NCBI RefSeq assembly: GCF_001305855.1
Contig: NZ_LIXZ01000001.1
Span: 248,001 to 312,000, forward strand
Direction of reading: 5' to 3'
DNA from: Rossellomorea vietnamensis
GTDB lineage: Bacteria > Bacillota > Bacilli > Bacillales > Bacillaceae_B
DNA: 64,000 nt
Shown here one piece after another: positions 7,084-16,327 of this stretch. The notes under the pieces were generated by a model that made no database searches, was not told where the DNA came from, and was given only the letters and a program-made list of their open reading frames with translations. Within the stretch, counting starts at the first letter, position 1. The number at the start of each line of letters is the position of its first letter. The position numbers and the translations under genes were made by a program.

Positions 7084-8907
7084 TCACATCGCATCCAACA
7101 TCCTGAACTGCGATTTCACCAGTGCAAAATAGTCTCCTTCTTGTTCCATCAATTCGTCGTGGTTTCCGGACTCTTTGATTCTGCCATTTTCAAGAACAAA
7201 AATATTGTCGGACTCACGTATTGTGGATAAGCGGTGGGCGATGATGATCGCGGTACGGCCGTTCAGTAACTTCTTCAATGCGTTTTGGATCTTAACTTCT
7301 GTTTCTGTATCGATGGATGCTGTCGCTTCATCCAGGATGATGATTCGTGGATTCGCCAATAGGGCACGTGCGAAGGACAATAATTGTCTTTCACCGACAG
7401 ATAACACATTACCCCGTTCTTCGACTTCCGTTTCGTAGCCATTGGAGAGCTTTTCGATGAACTCGTTTGCACCGATGGCTTCAGCTGCCTTTAAGACCTC
7501 TTCATCGGATGCACCCGGGCGTCCGAATCGGATATTATCCATGATCGTTCCTGAGAAGATGAATGTATCCTGCAGGACGATGCTGATTTGACTTCGTAAA
7601 CTTGAAACAGATGCATCCCTTAAGTCAACTCCGTCAATCTTCACCACGCCGTTTGTCGGATCGTAAAATCGGCTGATAAGATTCGCAATTGTCGTTTTTC
7701 CTGATCCTGTATGTCCGACGAGGGCTACGGTTTGCCCGGCTTTCATTTCCAAATTGATGTCCCTGAGTGCTTTACGTTTGTCATCATAAGAGAATTCCAC
7801 ATGTTCGAATTGAATTCTTCCCTTGATATCGTTCAGATTCAAGGCATTCTTCTTTTCGTTTACGATCGGTTGTTCATCCAGGAATTCAAAGATTCGCTCT
7901 GATGAAGCCATCCCGATCAACAGCTGATTATATACCTGCCCGAGCCTTGATATCGGCTCCCAGAACATGCCCAGATAGAATGCGAATGAGACGAATTCAC
8001 CAAGTTCCAGTGAACCATTTTGAATCAGATGGGCACCAAACCAAATAAGTACAGCAGTTCCAATGGCATTCGTTAATTCCACGAGTGGACGGAACATGGC
8101 ATTCTTCTTTGTGGCCGTTCTCCAACTATCGAAGGTCTCTGTGTTGACTCCATCAAAGAAGGCCATATTTTCTTTTTCCTGGGTGAATGATTGGGTCACC
8201 CGGATTCCCTGAATGCTTTCATTCAAATGGGAGTTTAGTTTCGATTGCTTGAGCCTTACCACTTGCCAGGATTTGCGTATTTTTTTGCGCAAGCTTGTTG
8301 AAATGAAGAACATGATCGGCAAAATGACCATGACGGCAAGCGTCAGTTCCGGACTTAACGTAAAGAGTATGACGATGATTCCGATTAGCAGAATGATGTC
8401 CATTAACAGGTTGATGACACCATTCGTGAAAAGCTCCTGCAGGGAGTTGATGTCATTCATGATCCTGACAAGGATGGATCCTGCTGAACGCTGATCAAAG
8501 AAACGATGGGAAAGCCACTGTACATGACTGAATAGATGTTTTCTCAGGTCATAGATGACCCCCTGACCCAATTGATTCATCCACTTTATTCTGAGGACAT
8601 TGGCTATATAATTCAAAACATATAGCCCCGCTATGACTCCCACAAGGGTAAAGAGAAGATTCTCATCTTTTTGCCTGATCGCTTTATCGAGTGTGTACAC
8701 ACCGATCAGGATCGGGATGATCAGCCTGACAGCCGTTGTAATCAGAACGGTGATGATGGACAAAGGCAACAGTTTTTTTGAATATGGTTTTAAATACGTC
8801 AGTAACCGATAAAGCTGTTCCCAGTTGAATGGCTTATCGATCACTTGATCGGTTGAGTAATGGAACCTGCTCAGAATGTTTTTATTCACTTTCTTTTTTT
8901 CATTCAA
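7084..8907 (-). CDS. yknV: Heterodimeric ABC exporter subunit, YknV-like
   Basis: A 607-residue half-transporter: six transmembrane helices (about 45-335), then a nucleotide-binding domain. Walker A GHTGSGKT is at 398-405 and Walker B ends in the catalytic Glu527 (ILDE). The signature is altered to LSVGERQ at 502-508 instead of LSGGQ; the H-loop IIAHR follows. It lies 10 bases after its partner. The pair shows the complementary asymmetry of heterodimeric exporters such as BmrCD or TM287/288. A YfiBC-type pair is the alternative; neighbourhood favours YknUV. The cargo is unknown (drug or lipid-like compounds in relatives). Confidence 0.85.
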   Translation of the reverse strand: MNEKKKVNKNILSRFHYSTDQVIDKPFNWEQLYRLLTYLKPYSKKLLPLSIITVLITTAVRLIIPILIGVYTLDKAIRQKDENLLFTLVGVIAGLYVLNYIANVLRIKWMNQLGQGVIYDLRKHLFSHVQWLSHRFFDQRSAGSILVRIMNDINSLQELFTNGVINLLMDIILLIGIIVILFTLSPELTLAVMVILPIMFFISTSLRKKIRKSWQVVRLKQSKLNSHLNESIQGIRVTQSFTQEKENMAFFDGVNTETFDSWRTATKKNAMFRPLVELTNAIGTAVLIWFGAHLIQNGSLELGEFVSFAFYLGMFWEPISRLGQVYNQLLIGMASSERIFEFLDEQPIVNEKKNALNLNDIKGRIQFEHVEFSYDDKRKALRDINLEMKAGQTVALVGHTGSGKTTIANLISRFYDPTNGVVKIDGVDLRDASVSSLRSQISIVLQDTFIFSGTIMDNIRFGRPGASDEEVLKAAEAIGANEFIEKLSNGYETEVEERGNVLSVGERQLLSFARALLANPRIIILDEATASIDTETEVKIQNALKKLLNGRTAIIIAHRLSTIRESDNIFVLENGRIKESGNHDELMEQEGDYFALVKSQFRMLDAM

Positions 8908-8917
8908 ACCCTATCAC

Positions 8918-10672
8918 CTACCCTTCCTGAGTTTGTAATATTTTTTTTTGGTCTTGGTATTGAATATCATAGATTCGCTGATATGGTCCGTTATTTTTCA
9001 GTAAGAAATCGTGAACCCCCCGTTCAACCACTTTCCCGTTTTCCAGGACGATGATTTCGTCTGCATGCTTAAGGGATGAAATCCGGTGGGCGATGATGAA
9101 GGTCGTGCGATCGGACATTACTTCTTTCAGCGCTCTCTGTATCCTGAATTCCGTTTCCATGTCCACGGCGCTCGTAGCATCATCAAGAATGAGGATCGAC
9201 GGGTCGGTGCAAATCGCGCGTGCGATGGCGATCCGTTGTTTCTGACCGCCTGAAAGACCCAATCCCCTTTCTCCCAGCCTTGTGTCGTAGCCATCGGGCA
9301 ATTCCGAGATGAAATCATGTGCCTCGGCACGTCTGGCTGCTTCGATGATTTCTTCCATGGAGGCTTCCGGACGGCCATATGAGATATTGGCTTTGATGGT
9401 GGAGGAGAATAAGAATGACTCCTGGAGGACGAATCCAATATTTTGACGGAGTGATTTTAACGAATAATCTTTTACATCCCTTCCATCAATGAGGATTTCT
9501 CCTTCATCCGGTTCATAAAAACGTGTGATCAGCTGGGTGATACTCGTTTTCCCTGATCCTGTGCCTCCGATTAGACCAATGACCTTGCCGGGTTCTGCCT
9601 TAAAGGAAATATCCTCAAGAGCCGCTTCGTCATGGACCGTGTAATTCAGTGATACGTGCTTGAACTCCACGTCGCCTTTCAGTCGATCAACATAAATGAC
9701 CTCATTGTGATCCTTTATCTTCTCATCCACTTCCAGAATTTCCAGTAATCGCTCTCCCGATGCCTTGGATTGGGAAAAAAGGTTGATAGTAAATCCAAGG
9801 TTCATGATCGGCCAGATGATATACCAGACCAAACTGTAAAAGGCGACAAGCTCCCCTGGTTGAAGGTTTCCATTCATCACAAGATATCCGCCGTATGCAA
9901 GGAGTGTCACGACACTCACATTCCCCAAGAACTCCATAAGGGGGAAATATTTAGCCCAAATGTCCGATGTGAAAAGGTACTTATCTTTGTAATCACCATT
10001 GGAACGGTTGAATTTATTGATTTGAAAATCTTCACGGGAAAGTGATTTCACCGTATTGATCCCGGAGATGTTTTCTTGTACATTCGTGTTCAGCTTTCCG
10101 AAGGACTTACGGATACCGCGGAATGCCGGATGGACCGCCTTATCGAATTTGTATACGGCAATGGCCAGAAACGGCAAGGAAACCAGGGTGACAAAAGTCA
10201 AAGAAGGTGAATAGTAGAACATCACCCCAAAACTGACCGTCACCAGCAGGAAGAACCGGAGCAATTCCGAGAAACCAAATGATAAAAAGAACCGGAATGC
10301 CTCAACATCCGCCGTCAAGCGTGACATCAAGTCCCCTGTTTTGGCGTTATCATAATAACTGAACGGCAGGAATTGAAGCTTTTCATACAATTCGTTCCTC
10401 AGTCGGTAGACCGAAGTTATCCCAAAAAGATCCCCATTGTACTGTTGAATGAATGTGGCGATTCCTTTTAAGACCATGATGCCGATAAACCCGAATGCAA
10501 GGTACGGAATCCACTTATATTCCCCTTGGAGAATAACGTCGTCAATTGTAATTTGTAAGATGATTGGATATACCACGGTAATACCTGTAACAAAAATCAA
10601 AAAAATCATTGAAATGATAAAATGCCGTTTATAAGGCAAGTAAAAGGCTTTCAATTTTTTAAATGTATCCAT
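8918..10672 (-). CDS. yknU: Heterodimeric ABC exporter subunit, YknU-like
   Basis: A 584-residue half-transporter with six membrane helices (about 15-300) and a nucleotide-binding domain. Walker A GGTGSGKT is at 369-376 and the signature LSGGQ at 473-477. Walker B reads ILILDD, so the catalytic Glu is replaced by Asp498. This subunit carries the degenerate Walker B but the good signature, the reverse of its downstream partner. A composite dimer would have one full and one degenerate ATP site. It is first in the operon, with an AGAGGA ribosome site. Confidence 0.85.
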   Translation of the reverse strand: MDTFKKLKAFYLPYKRHFIISMIFLIFVTGITVVYPIILQITIDDVILQGEYKWIPYLAFGFIGIMVLKGIATFIQQYNGDLFGITSVYRLRNELYEKLQFLPFSYYDNAKTGDLMSRLTADVEAFRFFLSFGFSELLRFFLLVTVSFGVMFYYSPSLTFVTLVSLPFLAIAVYKFDKAVHPAFRGIRKSFGKLNTNVQENISGINTVKSLSREDFQINKFNRSNGDYKDKYLFTSDIWAKYFPLMEFLGNVSVVTLLAYGGYLVMNGNLQPGELVAFYSLVWYIIWPIMNLGFTINLFSQSKASGERLLEILEVDEKIKDHNEVIYVDRLKGDVEFKHVSLNYTVHDEAALEDISFKAEPGKVIGLIGGTGSGKTSITQLITRFYEPDEGEILIDGRDVKDYSLKSLRQNIGFVLQESFLFSSTIKANISYGRPEASMEEIIEAARRAEAHDFISELPDGYDTRLGERGLGLSGGQKQRIAIARAICTDPSILILDDATSAVDMETEFRIQRALKEVMSDRTTFIIAHRISSLKHADEIIVLENGKVVERGVHDFLLKNNGPYQRIYDIQYQDQKKILQTQEG

Positions 10673-10825
10673 AATTCCTCTCCCCTCCGTGTTCTATAAA
10701 AAAACAACGTACTACTAAATATATCGGCTTTCGAAATAATTATCTACCCTTTTTTTAGAATTTTTTCCTTTTTGTGAATTCTCCTTTAAATCTCACTATT
10801 CATGTATATTGTAAAAATGAAACCA

Positions 10826-10853
10826 CAAAAAAAGATCGGTCTTTTGACCGATC
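10826..10853 (-). terminator. Terminator after ykuV
   Basis: On the minus strand an AGATCGGTC/GACCGATCT perfect stem with a 4-base loop is followed by a long T-run. Confidence 0.88.
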
Positions 10854-10877
10854 TCTCCTCCATATTATGTTTGATCC

Positions 10878-11333
10878 CTATTCACTTTTTTCCATTTCAT
10901 CCAGGACACGGTTCACACGCTTTTCAAGCATCTTCATACCGCTTCCTCCTGCCTGGAAGTGACGAAGGTTTCCATCTTTATCAAATACATAATAAGCGGG
11001 GACGTATTGGTTCTCAAATGCATCTGTCAATTTATGCTCACTGTCCACAAAGATCGGTTGAGTGATATCGTGCTCCGCAGCCACCTTTTTGATCTCGTCC
11101 AGATTTAAATCTTCCTCTGAACGTGGCATATGAACAGCCATTACGTTCAGTTTATCACTGTATCGGTCACGAAATTCATTTACCTGGGGCATCGCTTCTT
11201 TACAGAGGTGACAGGAAATCGACCAGAAGTGGATAAGAGTCGGCTTATCACCAACAAGATCCTTTTTTGTCACTTCTCCATTCAACCACTCGGTTGCTCC
11301 TGTCAGTTCCGGCATAGGTGAACGCAGTTTCAT
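10878..11333 (-). CDS. ykuV: Thiol-disulfide oxidoreductase YkuV
   Basis: A 151-residue thioredoxin-fold protein with active site Cys41-His-Leu-Cys44 after the FWSIS strand, and the cis-Pro segment VPAYYVF later. No signal peptide is present, so it acts in the cytoplasm. It matches B. subtilis YkuV along its whole length. It probably reduces disulfides or feeds reducing power to the peroxiredoxin YkuU upstream (112 bases away), though a terminator separates them. The CHLC active site differs from CGPC of thioredoxin, which changes redox potential. Confidence 0.93.
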   Translation of the reverse strand: MKLRSPMPELTGATEWLNGEVTKKDLVGDKPTLIHFWSISCHLCKEAMPQVNEFRDRYSDKLNVMAVHMPRSEEDLNLDEIKKVAAEHDITQPIFVDSEHKLTDAFENQYVPAYYVFDKDGNLRHFQAGGSGMKMLEKRVNRVLDEMEKSE

Positions 11334-11400
11334 TTATATTGCCTCCTTCAATCAGTCTCGATATTTTCTGTCTGCAAGATGACTTTGTCCATTTATGTGT

Positions 11401-11431
11401 AAAAAAAAGACCTAACAAACGGTTAGGCCTC
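11401..11431 (-). terminator. Terminator between ykuU and ykuV
   Basis: On the minus strand an AGGCCTAAC/GTTAGGTCT stem is followed by eight Ts, so part of the ykuU transcripts should end here. Confidence 0.82.
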
Positions 11432-11445
11432 TATTCATTTTAAAA

Positions 11446-11988
11446 TTATAAAGTTTTTTGACCTGGCTTCCAGTTCGCCGGGCAAAGTCCACCGGTTTGA
11501 AGTGCTTGAAGCACACGTAATGTTTCTTCAACGTCACGGCCGATATTGTTATGGAAGACAGCCTGGTATTGAAGTTCTCCTTCAGGGTTGATGATGTAAA
11601 GGCCACGAAGAGCCACACCCTCTTCTTCAATCAGAACACCATACTCACGGGATATAGAGTGGTTTGTATCTGCCGCTAATGGATAGTTTAATTCTCCAAT
11701 TCCATTTGCATTGCGATCGGTGTTGATCCATGCTAAGTGTGTATGGATCGTGTCTGTAGAGACACCGATGACTTCTGCATCTAAGTCTTCAAACTCATCG
11801 TAACGGTCTGACATTGCTGTAATTTCTGTCGGACAAACAAACGTGAAGTCCATTGGGTAGAAGAATAATACTGTCCACTTATCGTTTTTCATATTTTCCT
11901 CTAAAGATACTTTACCGAATTCTTTATTTGGCATTACAGCGTCCATTTCAAAACGTGGAGCCTGTTTACCAACCATGCGTTCTGCCAT
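11446..11988 (-). CDS. ykuU: Typical 2-Cys peroxiredoxin YkuU
   Basis: A 180-residue AhpC/Prx1-type peroxidase that reduces H2O2 and organic peroxides. The peroxidatic Cys52 is in DFTFVCPTE and the resolving Cys169 in GGLCPANW near the C-terminus. The start MAERMVGKQ, 12 residues inside the longest frame, is chosen because GGAGGG lies 8-9 bases upstream and the protein then matches B. subtilis YkuU end to end. The promoter carries PerR-type boxes, so peroxide should induce it. Electrons may come from YkuV or another thioredoxin-like protein. Confidence 0.95.
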   Translation of the reverse strand: MAERMVGKQAPRFEMDAVMPNKEFGKVSLEENMKNDKWTVLFFYPMDFTFVCPTEITAMSDRYDEFEDLDAEVIGVSTDTIHTHLAWINTDRNANGIGELNYPLAADTNHSISREYGVLIEEEGVALRGLYIINPEGELQYQAVFHNNIGRDVEETLRVLQALQTGGLCPANWKPGQKTL

Positions 11989-12075
11989 GAATAAATCCCT
12001 CCAATGAATGTTTGATGAAATCATGTCTGTGAAAGGATGGCATTATAAGCCTGTCCATTTCAACTCACAATTTTC

Positions 12076-12104
12076 ATTATATAGGATTGGATTTTTTTAG
12101 TCAA
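12076..12104 (-). promoter_or_regulatory. ykuU sigma-A promoter
   Basis: On the minus strand TTGACT (12099-12104) and TATAAT (12076-12081) are exactly 17 bases apart. The start point would be near 12069, about 80 bases before the gene. Confidence 0.85.
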
Positions 12105-12136
12105 TTATAATTAATGTAATATTATAATAATTATAA
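12105..12136. promoter_or_regulatory. Tandem PerR boxes upstream of ykuU
   Basis: Bases 12122-12136 read TTATAATAATTATAA, a perfect 7-1-7 PerR box. Bases 12105-12119 form a second copy with two mismatches, directly abutting the ykuU -35 box. PerR is the Fe-dependent peroxide-sensing repressor of Bacillus. A Fur box would have TGATAAT/ATTATCA, so PerR fits better. Confidence 0.8.
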
Positions 12137-12263
12137 TTAATTTCCATCATCCCTTAGTTGTTATTCCCAATTTCTATGTTATTTACTCTACTATTTCCAC
12201 AGTTAAGTTTATCATGTATCAACCAGGGAATAAACCAGTATGCATTTTAAGGGGATATCTCCT

Positions 12264-12294
12264 TTGACATAACCTATGGAGTATTGTGTATACT
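12264..12294 (+). promoter_or_regulatory. Possible promoter of the MscS-family gene
   Basis: TTGACA (12264-12269) and TATACT (12289-12294) have good boxes but a 19-base spacer. If used, transcription starts near 12301 and supports the TTG start at 12332. Confidence 0.4.
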
Positions 12295-12331
12295 AGAATG
12301 GTCATTATTTAATAGGAAAGGATGTTTTGGT

Positions 12332-13198
12332 TTGGGTTACATATTTGGTTTAACTGTTTTAAGTGATCGACTATCCAATTTCAATTGGGGCGGTCTATTA
12401 GTGACAATTGGAATAGGTGCACTGCAAATTTTAGCGATTTGGATCGCTTTTATCATTGTAAAAGGTGCGGCGAATAAAGTGATCGAAAGGATCTTTGACA
12501 AATATCGAAAGAGAAATGATGTATCAGATGGTCGCGCGCAGACATTGCAGTCCCTTTCAAAAAACATTATCGGCTATATCCTGATATTCGTTTTCTTTGT
12601 CACGATCCTGCAAATCTTCGGCATCCAGGTAACAGCGATCCTTGCCGGTGCCGGGATTATCGGCTTGGCCGTCGGATTCGGTGCACAAGGATTGGTAAGT
12701 GACGTCGTTACAGGGTTCTTCATTCTACTTGAGAAGCAAGTTGACGTGGGTGATTATGTGACGACTGGAAGCTTCTCAGGAATTGTGGAAGAGGTCGGAT
12801 TACGGACGACGCATATCCGCGGATTCGATGGGACCCTAAACTACGTACCGAACAGGGAAATCACGAGTGTCAGCAATCACTCACGTGGAAACATGAGGGC
12901 ACTTGTCGATATCGGTATTTCGTATGATGATGACATCGATAAGGCAATGGTCGTACTTCAACAGGTATGTGATACCATTGCACAGGAAGATGATAACATT
13001 GTCGATGGTCCGAACGTGCTCGGTGTGCAGACGCTTGGTGCCTCTGATGTAGTTCTCAGGGTGTTATGTAAAACAAAGAACATGGAGCAATGGGGAGTGG
13101 AACGAAAGCTTCGTAAAGCATTAAAAGAAGCCCTCGATCAAAATGGAATCGAAATTCCTTATCCTCATCAGGTTTACATTGAGAAAAAAGAAGACTGA
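12332..13198 (+). CDS. ykuT: MscS-family mechanosensitive channel, YkuT-like
   Basis: About 288 residues. Three hydrophobic helices (about 20-50, 75-98, 108-135) lead into the pore helix AGAGIIGLAVGFGAQGLVSDVV, typical of small-conductance channels, then the cytoplasmic beta domain (GTVEEVGLRTT-like segment, YVPNREI). It releases solutes on hypo-osmotic shock. An earlier in-frame TTG at 12284 exists. The TTG at 12332 is preferred because an AAAGGA box lies 9 bases upstream and the likely -10 box would lie inside the longer frame. It is divergent from ykuU, as in B. subtilis. Confidence 0.88.
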   Translation: MGYIFGLTVLSDRLSNFNWGGLLVTIGIGALQILAIWIAFIIVKGAANKVIERIFDKYRKRNDVSDGRAQTLQSLSKNIIGYILIFVFFVTILQIFGIQVTAILAGAGIIGLAVGFGAQGLVSDVVTGFFILLEKQVDVGDYVTTGSFSGIVEEVGLRTTHIRGFDGTLNYVPNREITSVSNHSRGNMRALVDIGISYDDDIDKAMVVLQQVCDTIAQEDDNIVDGPNVLGVQTLGASDVVLRVLCKTKNMEQWGVERKLRKALKEALDQNGIEIPYPHQVYIEKKED

Positions 13199-13210
13199 TG
13201 AAATGGGAAA

Positions 13211-13240
13211 AGGGAAGGCGCTGCCTTCTCTTTTTTCTTT
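13211..13240 (+). terminator. Terminator of the MscS gene
   Basis: GGGAAGGC/GCCTTCTC stem with a 3-base loop followed by six Ts. Confidence 0.8.
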
Positions 13241-13255
13241 GGATCTATTGAAACC

Positions 13256-13290
13256 AAAAAAATCACGGAACGTATCCAGGATACGTTCCG
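13256..13290 (-). terminator. Terminator after dapL
   Basis: CGGAACGTATCC/GGATACGTTCCG is a perfect 12-bp stem; on the minus strand it is followed by TGATTTTTTT. Confidence 0.85.
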
Positions 13291-13303
13291 CAATAGTGAT
13301 GGA

Positions 13304-14422
13304 TTATTTTAATGAACCGATATAATCCGTAAGAAGGGTGATGGCAAAGTCAATGGCATCTTCATTCGGGTTTAATTTAGAATGATGGAGGCCGTATGGG
13401 GAGTCGACACCGAGCCAGAACATAAAGCCCGGTATTGCCTCAAGCATATAACCAAAGTCTTCTCCAGTCATCGCTTCTTTACAGATGACAAGATCCCGGT
13501 TGGTTTCCCGCAGGAAAGACATAAAATGGTTTGTCCATTTTGGATCATTAAACACCTGCCGGTACATGCTGCCATAACTCACTTCAATTTCACAGTCGTA
13601 GCTGATTCTCATTCCTTCGATCAATGCTTCCAGCCGCTCTTTCACACTCAGCATCGACTGAGGTGACAGGGTACGGATGGTCCCTTCCAATCGTGCCGTT
13701 TCTGCAATGATATTCTGGACCGTACCGCTTTCCATTTTCCCGACAGTGATGACGGCACTGTCTAATGGATCAACATTCCTGGAGACGATCGACTGCATTT
13801 GGGTGACAAAGGAAGAAGCAGCGACAATCATATCCTTGGTATGATGGGGGTAGGCAGCATGTCCTCCTTTCCCTTTAAAGTCTATGAATAGTTCAGACGT
13901 ATTGGCAAACAGCAGCCCCTCTTTAACGGCAACCGTCCCGACTTCATATTCCGGGGCGATGTGGAGGGCAAATATACAATCGGGCTTCCATTCCTTCATG
14001 ATTTCACTTTGTAGCATTGGTTGCGCCCCGCCTGGTCCTTCCTCTGCCGGTTGGAAAATGAAGAGAAGATCATCTTCTATTGGATGGTGAACAAAATGTG
14101 TAAGCACTCCCAATTCAATCGTCATGTGAAAATCATGTCCACAGGCATGCATCCTGCCTTCATGTGAAGAAGGGAATTCAAGCTCCGTTTCTTCCTGGAT
14201 CGGCAGTCCATCAATGTCCCCACGGTACCCGATCATCCTTTTAGGTCTCGTGCCATGAACCTTAACAAAAAGGCCGGTTTTCCAAGTCTTGATCTCTAAC
14301 CTGTCAGCTGGAAGAGTGTTCATATAGTTCATTAAGTATGCTTGAGTTTTAAACTCTTGAAACCCAAGTTCCGGAATTTGATGGAGATCTCTCCTGATCG
14401 ATTTAAAATCTACTGTTGACAT
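13304..14422 (-). CDS. dapL: N-acetyldiaminopimelate deacetylase
   Basis: A 372-residue M20D-family amidohydrolase, the equivalent of B. subtilis YkuR. It removes acetate from N-acetyl-LL-diaminopimelate in the acetylase branch of lysine and cell-wall precursor synthesis. Metal-binding features are HACGHD near residue 96, EEGPGG near 130, and a C-terminal LHHSKLN segment; the dimerisation lid is the [10 protein letters not shown] region. It follows dapH by 115 bases with a terminator-like hairpin between them. Confidence 0.93.
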   Translation of the reverse strand: MSTVDFKSIRRDLHQIPELGFQEFKTQAYLMNYMNTLPADRLEIKTWKTGLFVKVHGTRPKRMIGYRGDIDGLPIQEETELEFPSSHEGRMHACGHDFHMTIELGVLTHFVHHPIEDDLLFIFQPAEEGPGGAQPMLQSEIMKEWKPDCIFALHIAPEYEVGTVAVKEGLLFANTSELFIDFKGKGGHAAYPHHTKDMIVAASSFVTQMQSIVSRNVDPLDSAVITVGKMESGTVQNIIAETARLEGTIRTLSPQSMLSVKERLEALIEGMRISYDCEIEVSYGSMYRQVFNDPKWTNHFMSFLRETNRDLVICKEAMTGEDFGYMLEAIPGFMFWLGVDSPYGLHHSKLNPNEDAIDFAITLLTDYIGSLK

Positions 14423-14476
14423 GGGAATCCTCCTTATAAACAGAATGTTGGATTGTAAAAACTGGATTCTACAAGA

Positions 14477-14505
14477 AAAGAACAGACGATAGCCGTCCGT
14501 TCTTT
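14477..14505 (-). terminator. Hairpin between dapH and dapL
   Basis: On the minus strand AAGAACGGACG pairs with CGTCTGTTCTT and TTCTT follows. The weak T-run suggests partial termination or mRNA protection within the operon. Confidence 0.6.
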
Positions 14506-14537
14506 CTTCTATCTTCTATCTTCTATGATTGGCTGGA

Positions 14538-15245
14538 TTACAGTTGACGTAATTCTTGTTTGATTTCTGTCTTTGATTTTGTTTTGTCATCAATATCTTT
14601 CAATTTCTTTGCAGGGGTACCTGCCACAACCGTGTATGGAGCAACATCATCCACGACAATCGCTCCAGCTGCCACAACAGCCCCTTTTCCAACCGTTACA
14701 CCTTCGAGGACAACGGCATTGGCACCAATGACGACATCATCTTCAATAACCACGGGCTTTGCAGATGGTGGTTCGATGACTCCTGCAAGCACTGCCCCTG
14801 CCCCGATATGACAATTCTTTCCTACTGTTGCACGTCCACCGAGTACAACATTCATATCGATCATCGTTCCTGCGCCTACTACAGAACCTATGTTGATCAT
14901 CGCCCCCATCATGATGACAGCATTGTCACCGATTTCGACCTGGTCACGAATAATGGCACCTGGCTCGATCCGGGCCTTCACTCCTTTAAGGTCAAGAAGA
15001 GGAATCGCAGAATTCCGGCGATCATTTTCCACTACATAGTCTTCGATTTTATCTTTATTTTCTTCAAGAATTGTAGAAAGCTCACTCCACTCTCCGAAAA
15101 CCACCCCTGAAGTTCCTTGCAGGAACGTTTGGGCAGAACCGAAGTTGATCCCATCAAGATTTCCTTTTACATAAACCTTTACTGGAGTCGATTTAGTACT
15201 ATTTTGAATAAAAGAAATAATTTCGTTTGCATCCATCATGTTCAT
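14538..15245 (-). CDS. dapH: Tetrahydrodipicolinate N-acetyltransferase
   Basis: A 235-residue left-handed beta-helix enzyme that acetylates tetrahydrodipicolinate using acetyl-CoA, the committed step of the acetylase route to diaminopimelate. The start [14 protein letters not shown] and the hexapeptide repeats from about residue 90 to 200 ([23 protein letters not shown] onward) match B. subtilis YkuQ almost throughout. The gene lies directly upstream of dapL, so the two steps are linked. Confidence 0.96.
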   Translation of the reverse strand: MNMMDANEIISFIQNSTKSTPVKVYVKGNLDGINFGSAQTFLQGTSGVVFGEWSELSTILEENKDKIEDYVVENDRRNSAIPLLDLKGVKARIEPGAIIRDQVEIGDNAVIMMGAMINIGSVVGAGTMIDMNVVLGGRATVGKNCHIGAGAVLAGVIEPPSAKPVVIEDDVVIGANAVVLEGVTVGKGAVVAAGAIVVDDVAPYTVVAGTPAKKLKDIDDKTKSKTEIKQELRQL

Positions 15246-15340
15246 AAGAATTCCCTCCGTAATTATGTATAAATTCAGAATTCGTTTCTTGAATTACTTT
15301 ATCAGATTAAAGGGTGGAAGACAACCCATAAGGTTGAATC

Positions 15341-16219
15341 CTATGAGTTTTCATGGATGAATTCGTTTACAACTTCCACAAATGCTTCCACCTGCCGTAA
15401 TTGAAAGGCAGACTCGTAACCAAGTAACCATGTATCACGATGGATGAGTGAATCATGCTCATCGATGAGGGGGATTTTATAAATATTTTCTTCCATGCCG
15501 TCCAACGTGATGGCTGGCAGGATGGCATAGCCGATTCCGTTTAAAGTCATCTGCTTACACGTTTCAATTTGATCCACCACAATCGTCCGCCTGGGCGTGG
15601 TCTGGAATTGGCGATGCCACCAGTCTTGTATTTCCTGATAATAATTCGAATCACTTTTAAATTGGATAAAGGGACGATCCGTTTTCATGACTTCCTCTAT
15701 GGATTGGATTTCTCTATCCACCAAGTACAGTGTATCCTGAAATAAATGGTGTTTCGGCCCTTTCCAATCCGGTGTGCCCCGGATGATCCCGATATGCACT
15801 TCGTCTTCATAGATAGCTTTAAGAATTTCACTGCTCCATCCGGTCATCAAAGAAATCTTCGCATGTGGATAGGTTTCCACAAAGCGCTTAAGAACCTTCG
15901 GAAGCCAATTCTGCCCTACGATCGAGGCACAGGCAATTTTCAACGTTCCGTGAACTTCAAACTCAAGGGCCTGGATCCTCTCCCTCACACTTTCTTCCTT
16001 CTGCAGCATCTCATCTGCAAGTTTCACGACAAGTTCTCCAGCCGGAGTCAGTGAAAGGCCTTTTTGGGAACGGATGAATAATTTCGTCCCCCATTCCTTT
16101 TCAATGGTCTGGAGTCTCTGGGACAAAGCTGGCTGAGATACAAATAACCGTTCAGCCGCTTTTCTCATATTCATTTCCTGGGCAAGTACATGGAGCAGCT
16201 GATATTCCGAAAATGCCAT
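15341..16219 (-). CDS. ccpC: LysR-family regulator CcpC
   Basis: A 292-residue LysR regulator: HTH at about residues 12-35 (MRKAAERLFVSQPALSQRLQ), then a periplasmic-binding-like effector domain from about 90. It closely resembles B. subtilis CcpC (YkuM), the citrate-sensing repressor of citZ and citB. The start at 16219 is favoured over an ATG five codons upstream because AAGGTG lies 6 bases before it. It is transcribed away from the TauE-like gene, with 108 bases between them for a shared control region. Confidence 0.92.
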   Translation of the reverse strand: MAFSEYQLLHVLAQEMNMRKAAERLFVSQPALSQRLQTIEKEWGTKLFIRSQKGLSLTPAGELVVKLADEMLQKEESVRERIQALEFEVHGTLKIACASIVGQNWLPKVLKRFVETYPHAKISLMTGWSSEILKAIYEDEVHIGIIRGTPDWKGPKHHLFQDTLYLVDREIQSIEEVMKTDRPFIQFKSDSNYYQEIQDWWHRQFQTTPRRTIVVDQIETCKQMTLNGIGYAILPAITLDGMEENIYKIPLIDEHDSLIHRDTWLLGYESAFQLRQVEAFVEVVNEFIHENS

Positions 16220-16327
16220 TGTGTTCACCTTCATAAGTTTTTCTTATATTATATCTTAAATTATATAAAATTTCATTATTAGCTGAATTCGAATACACTG
16301 AGAGTAGACAGAAAAGAGGTGTGACAA

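Noticed and set aside
14504-14528. Three copies of a 7-base TTCTATC repeat between dapL and dapH
   Set aside because: Too short and simple to be a repeat element; likely slippage in a spacer.
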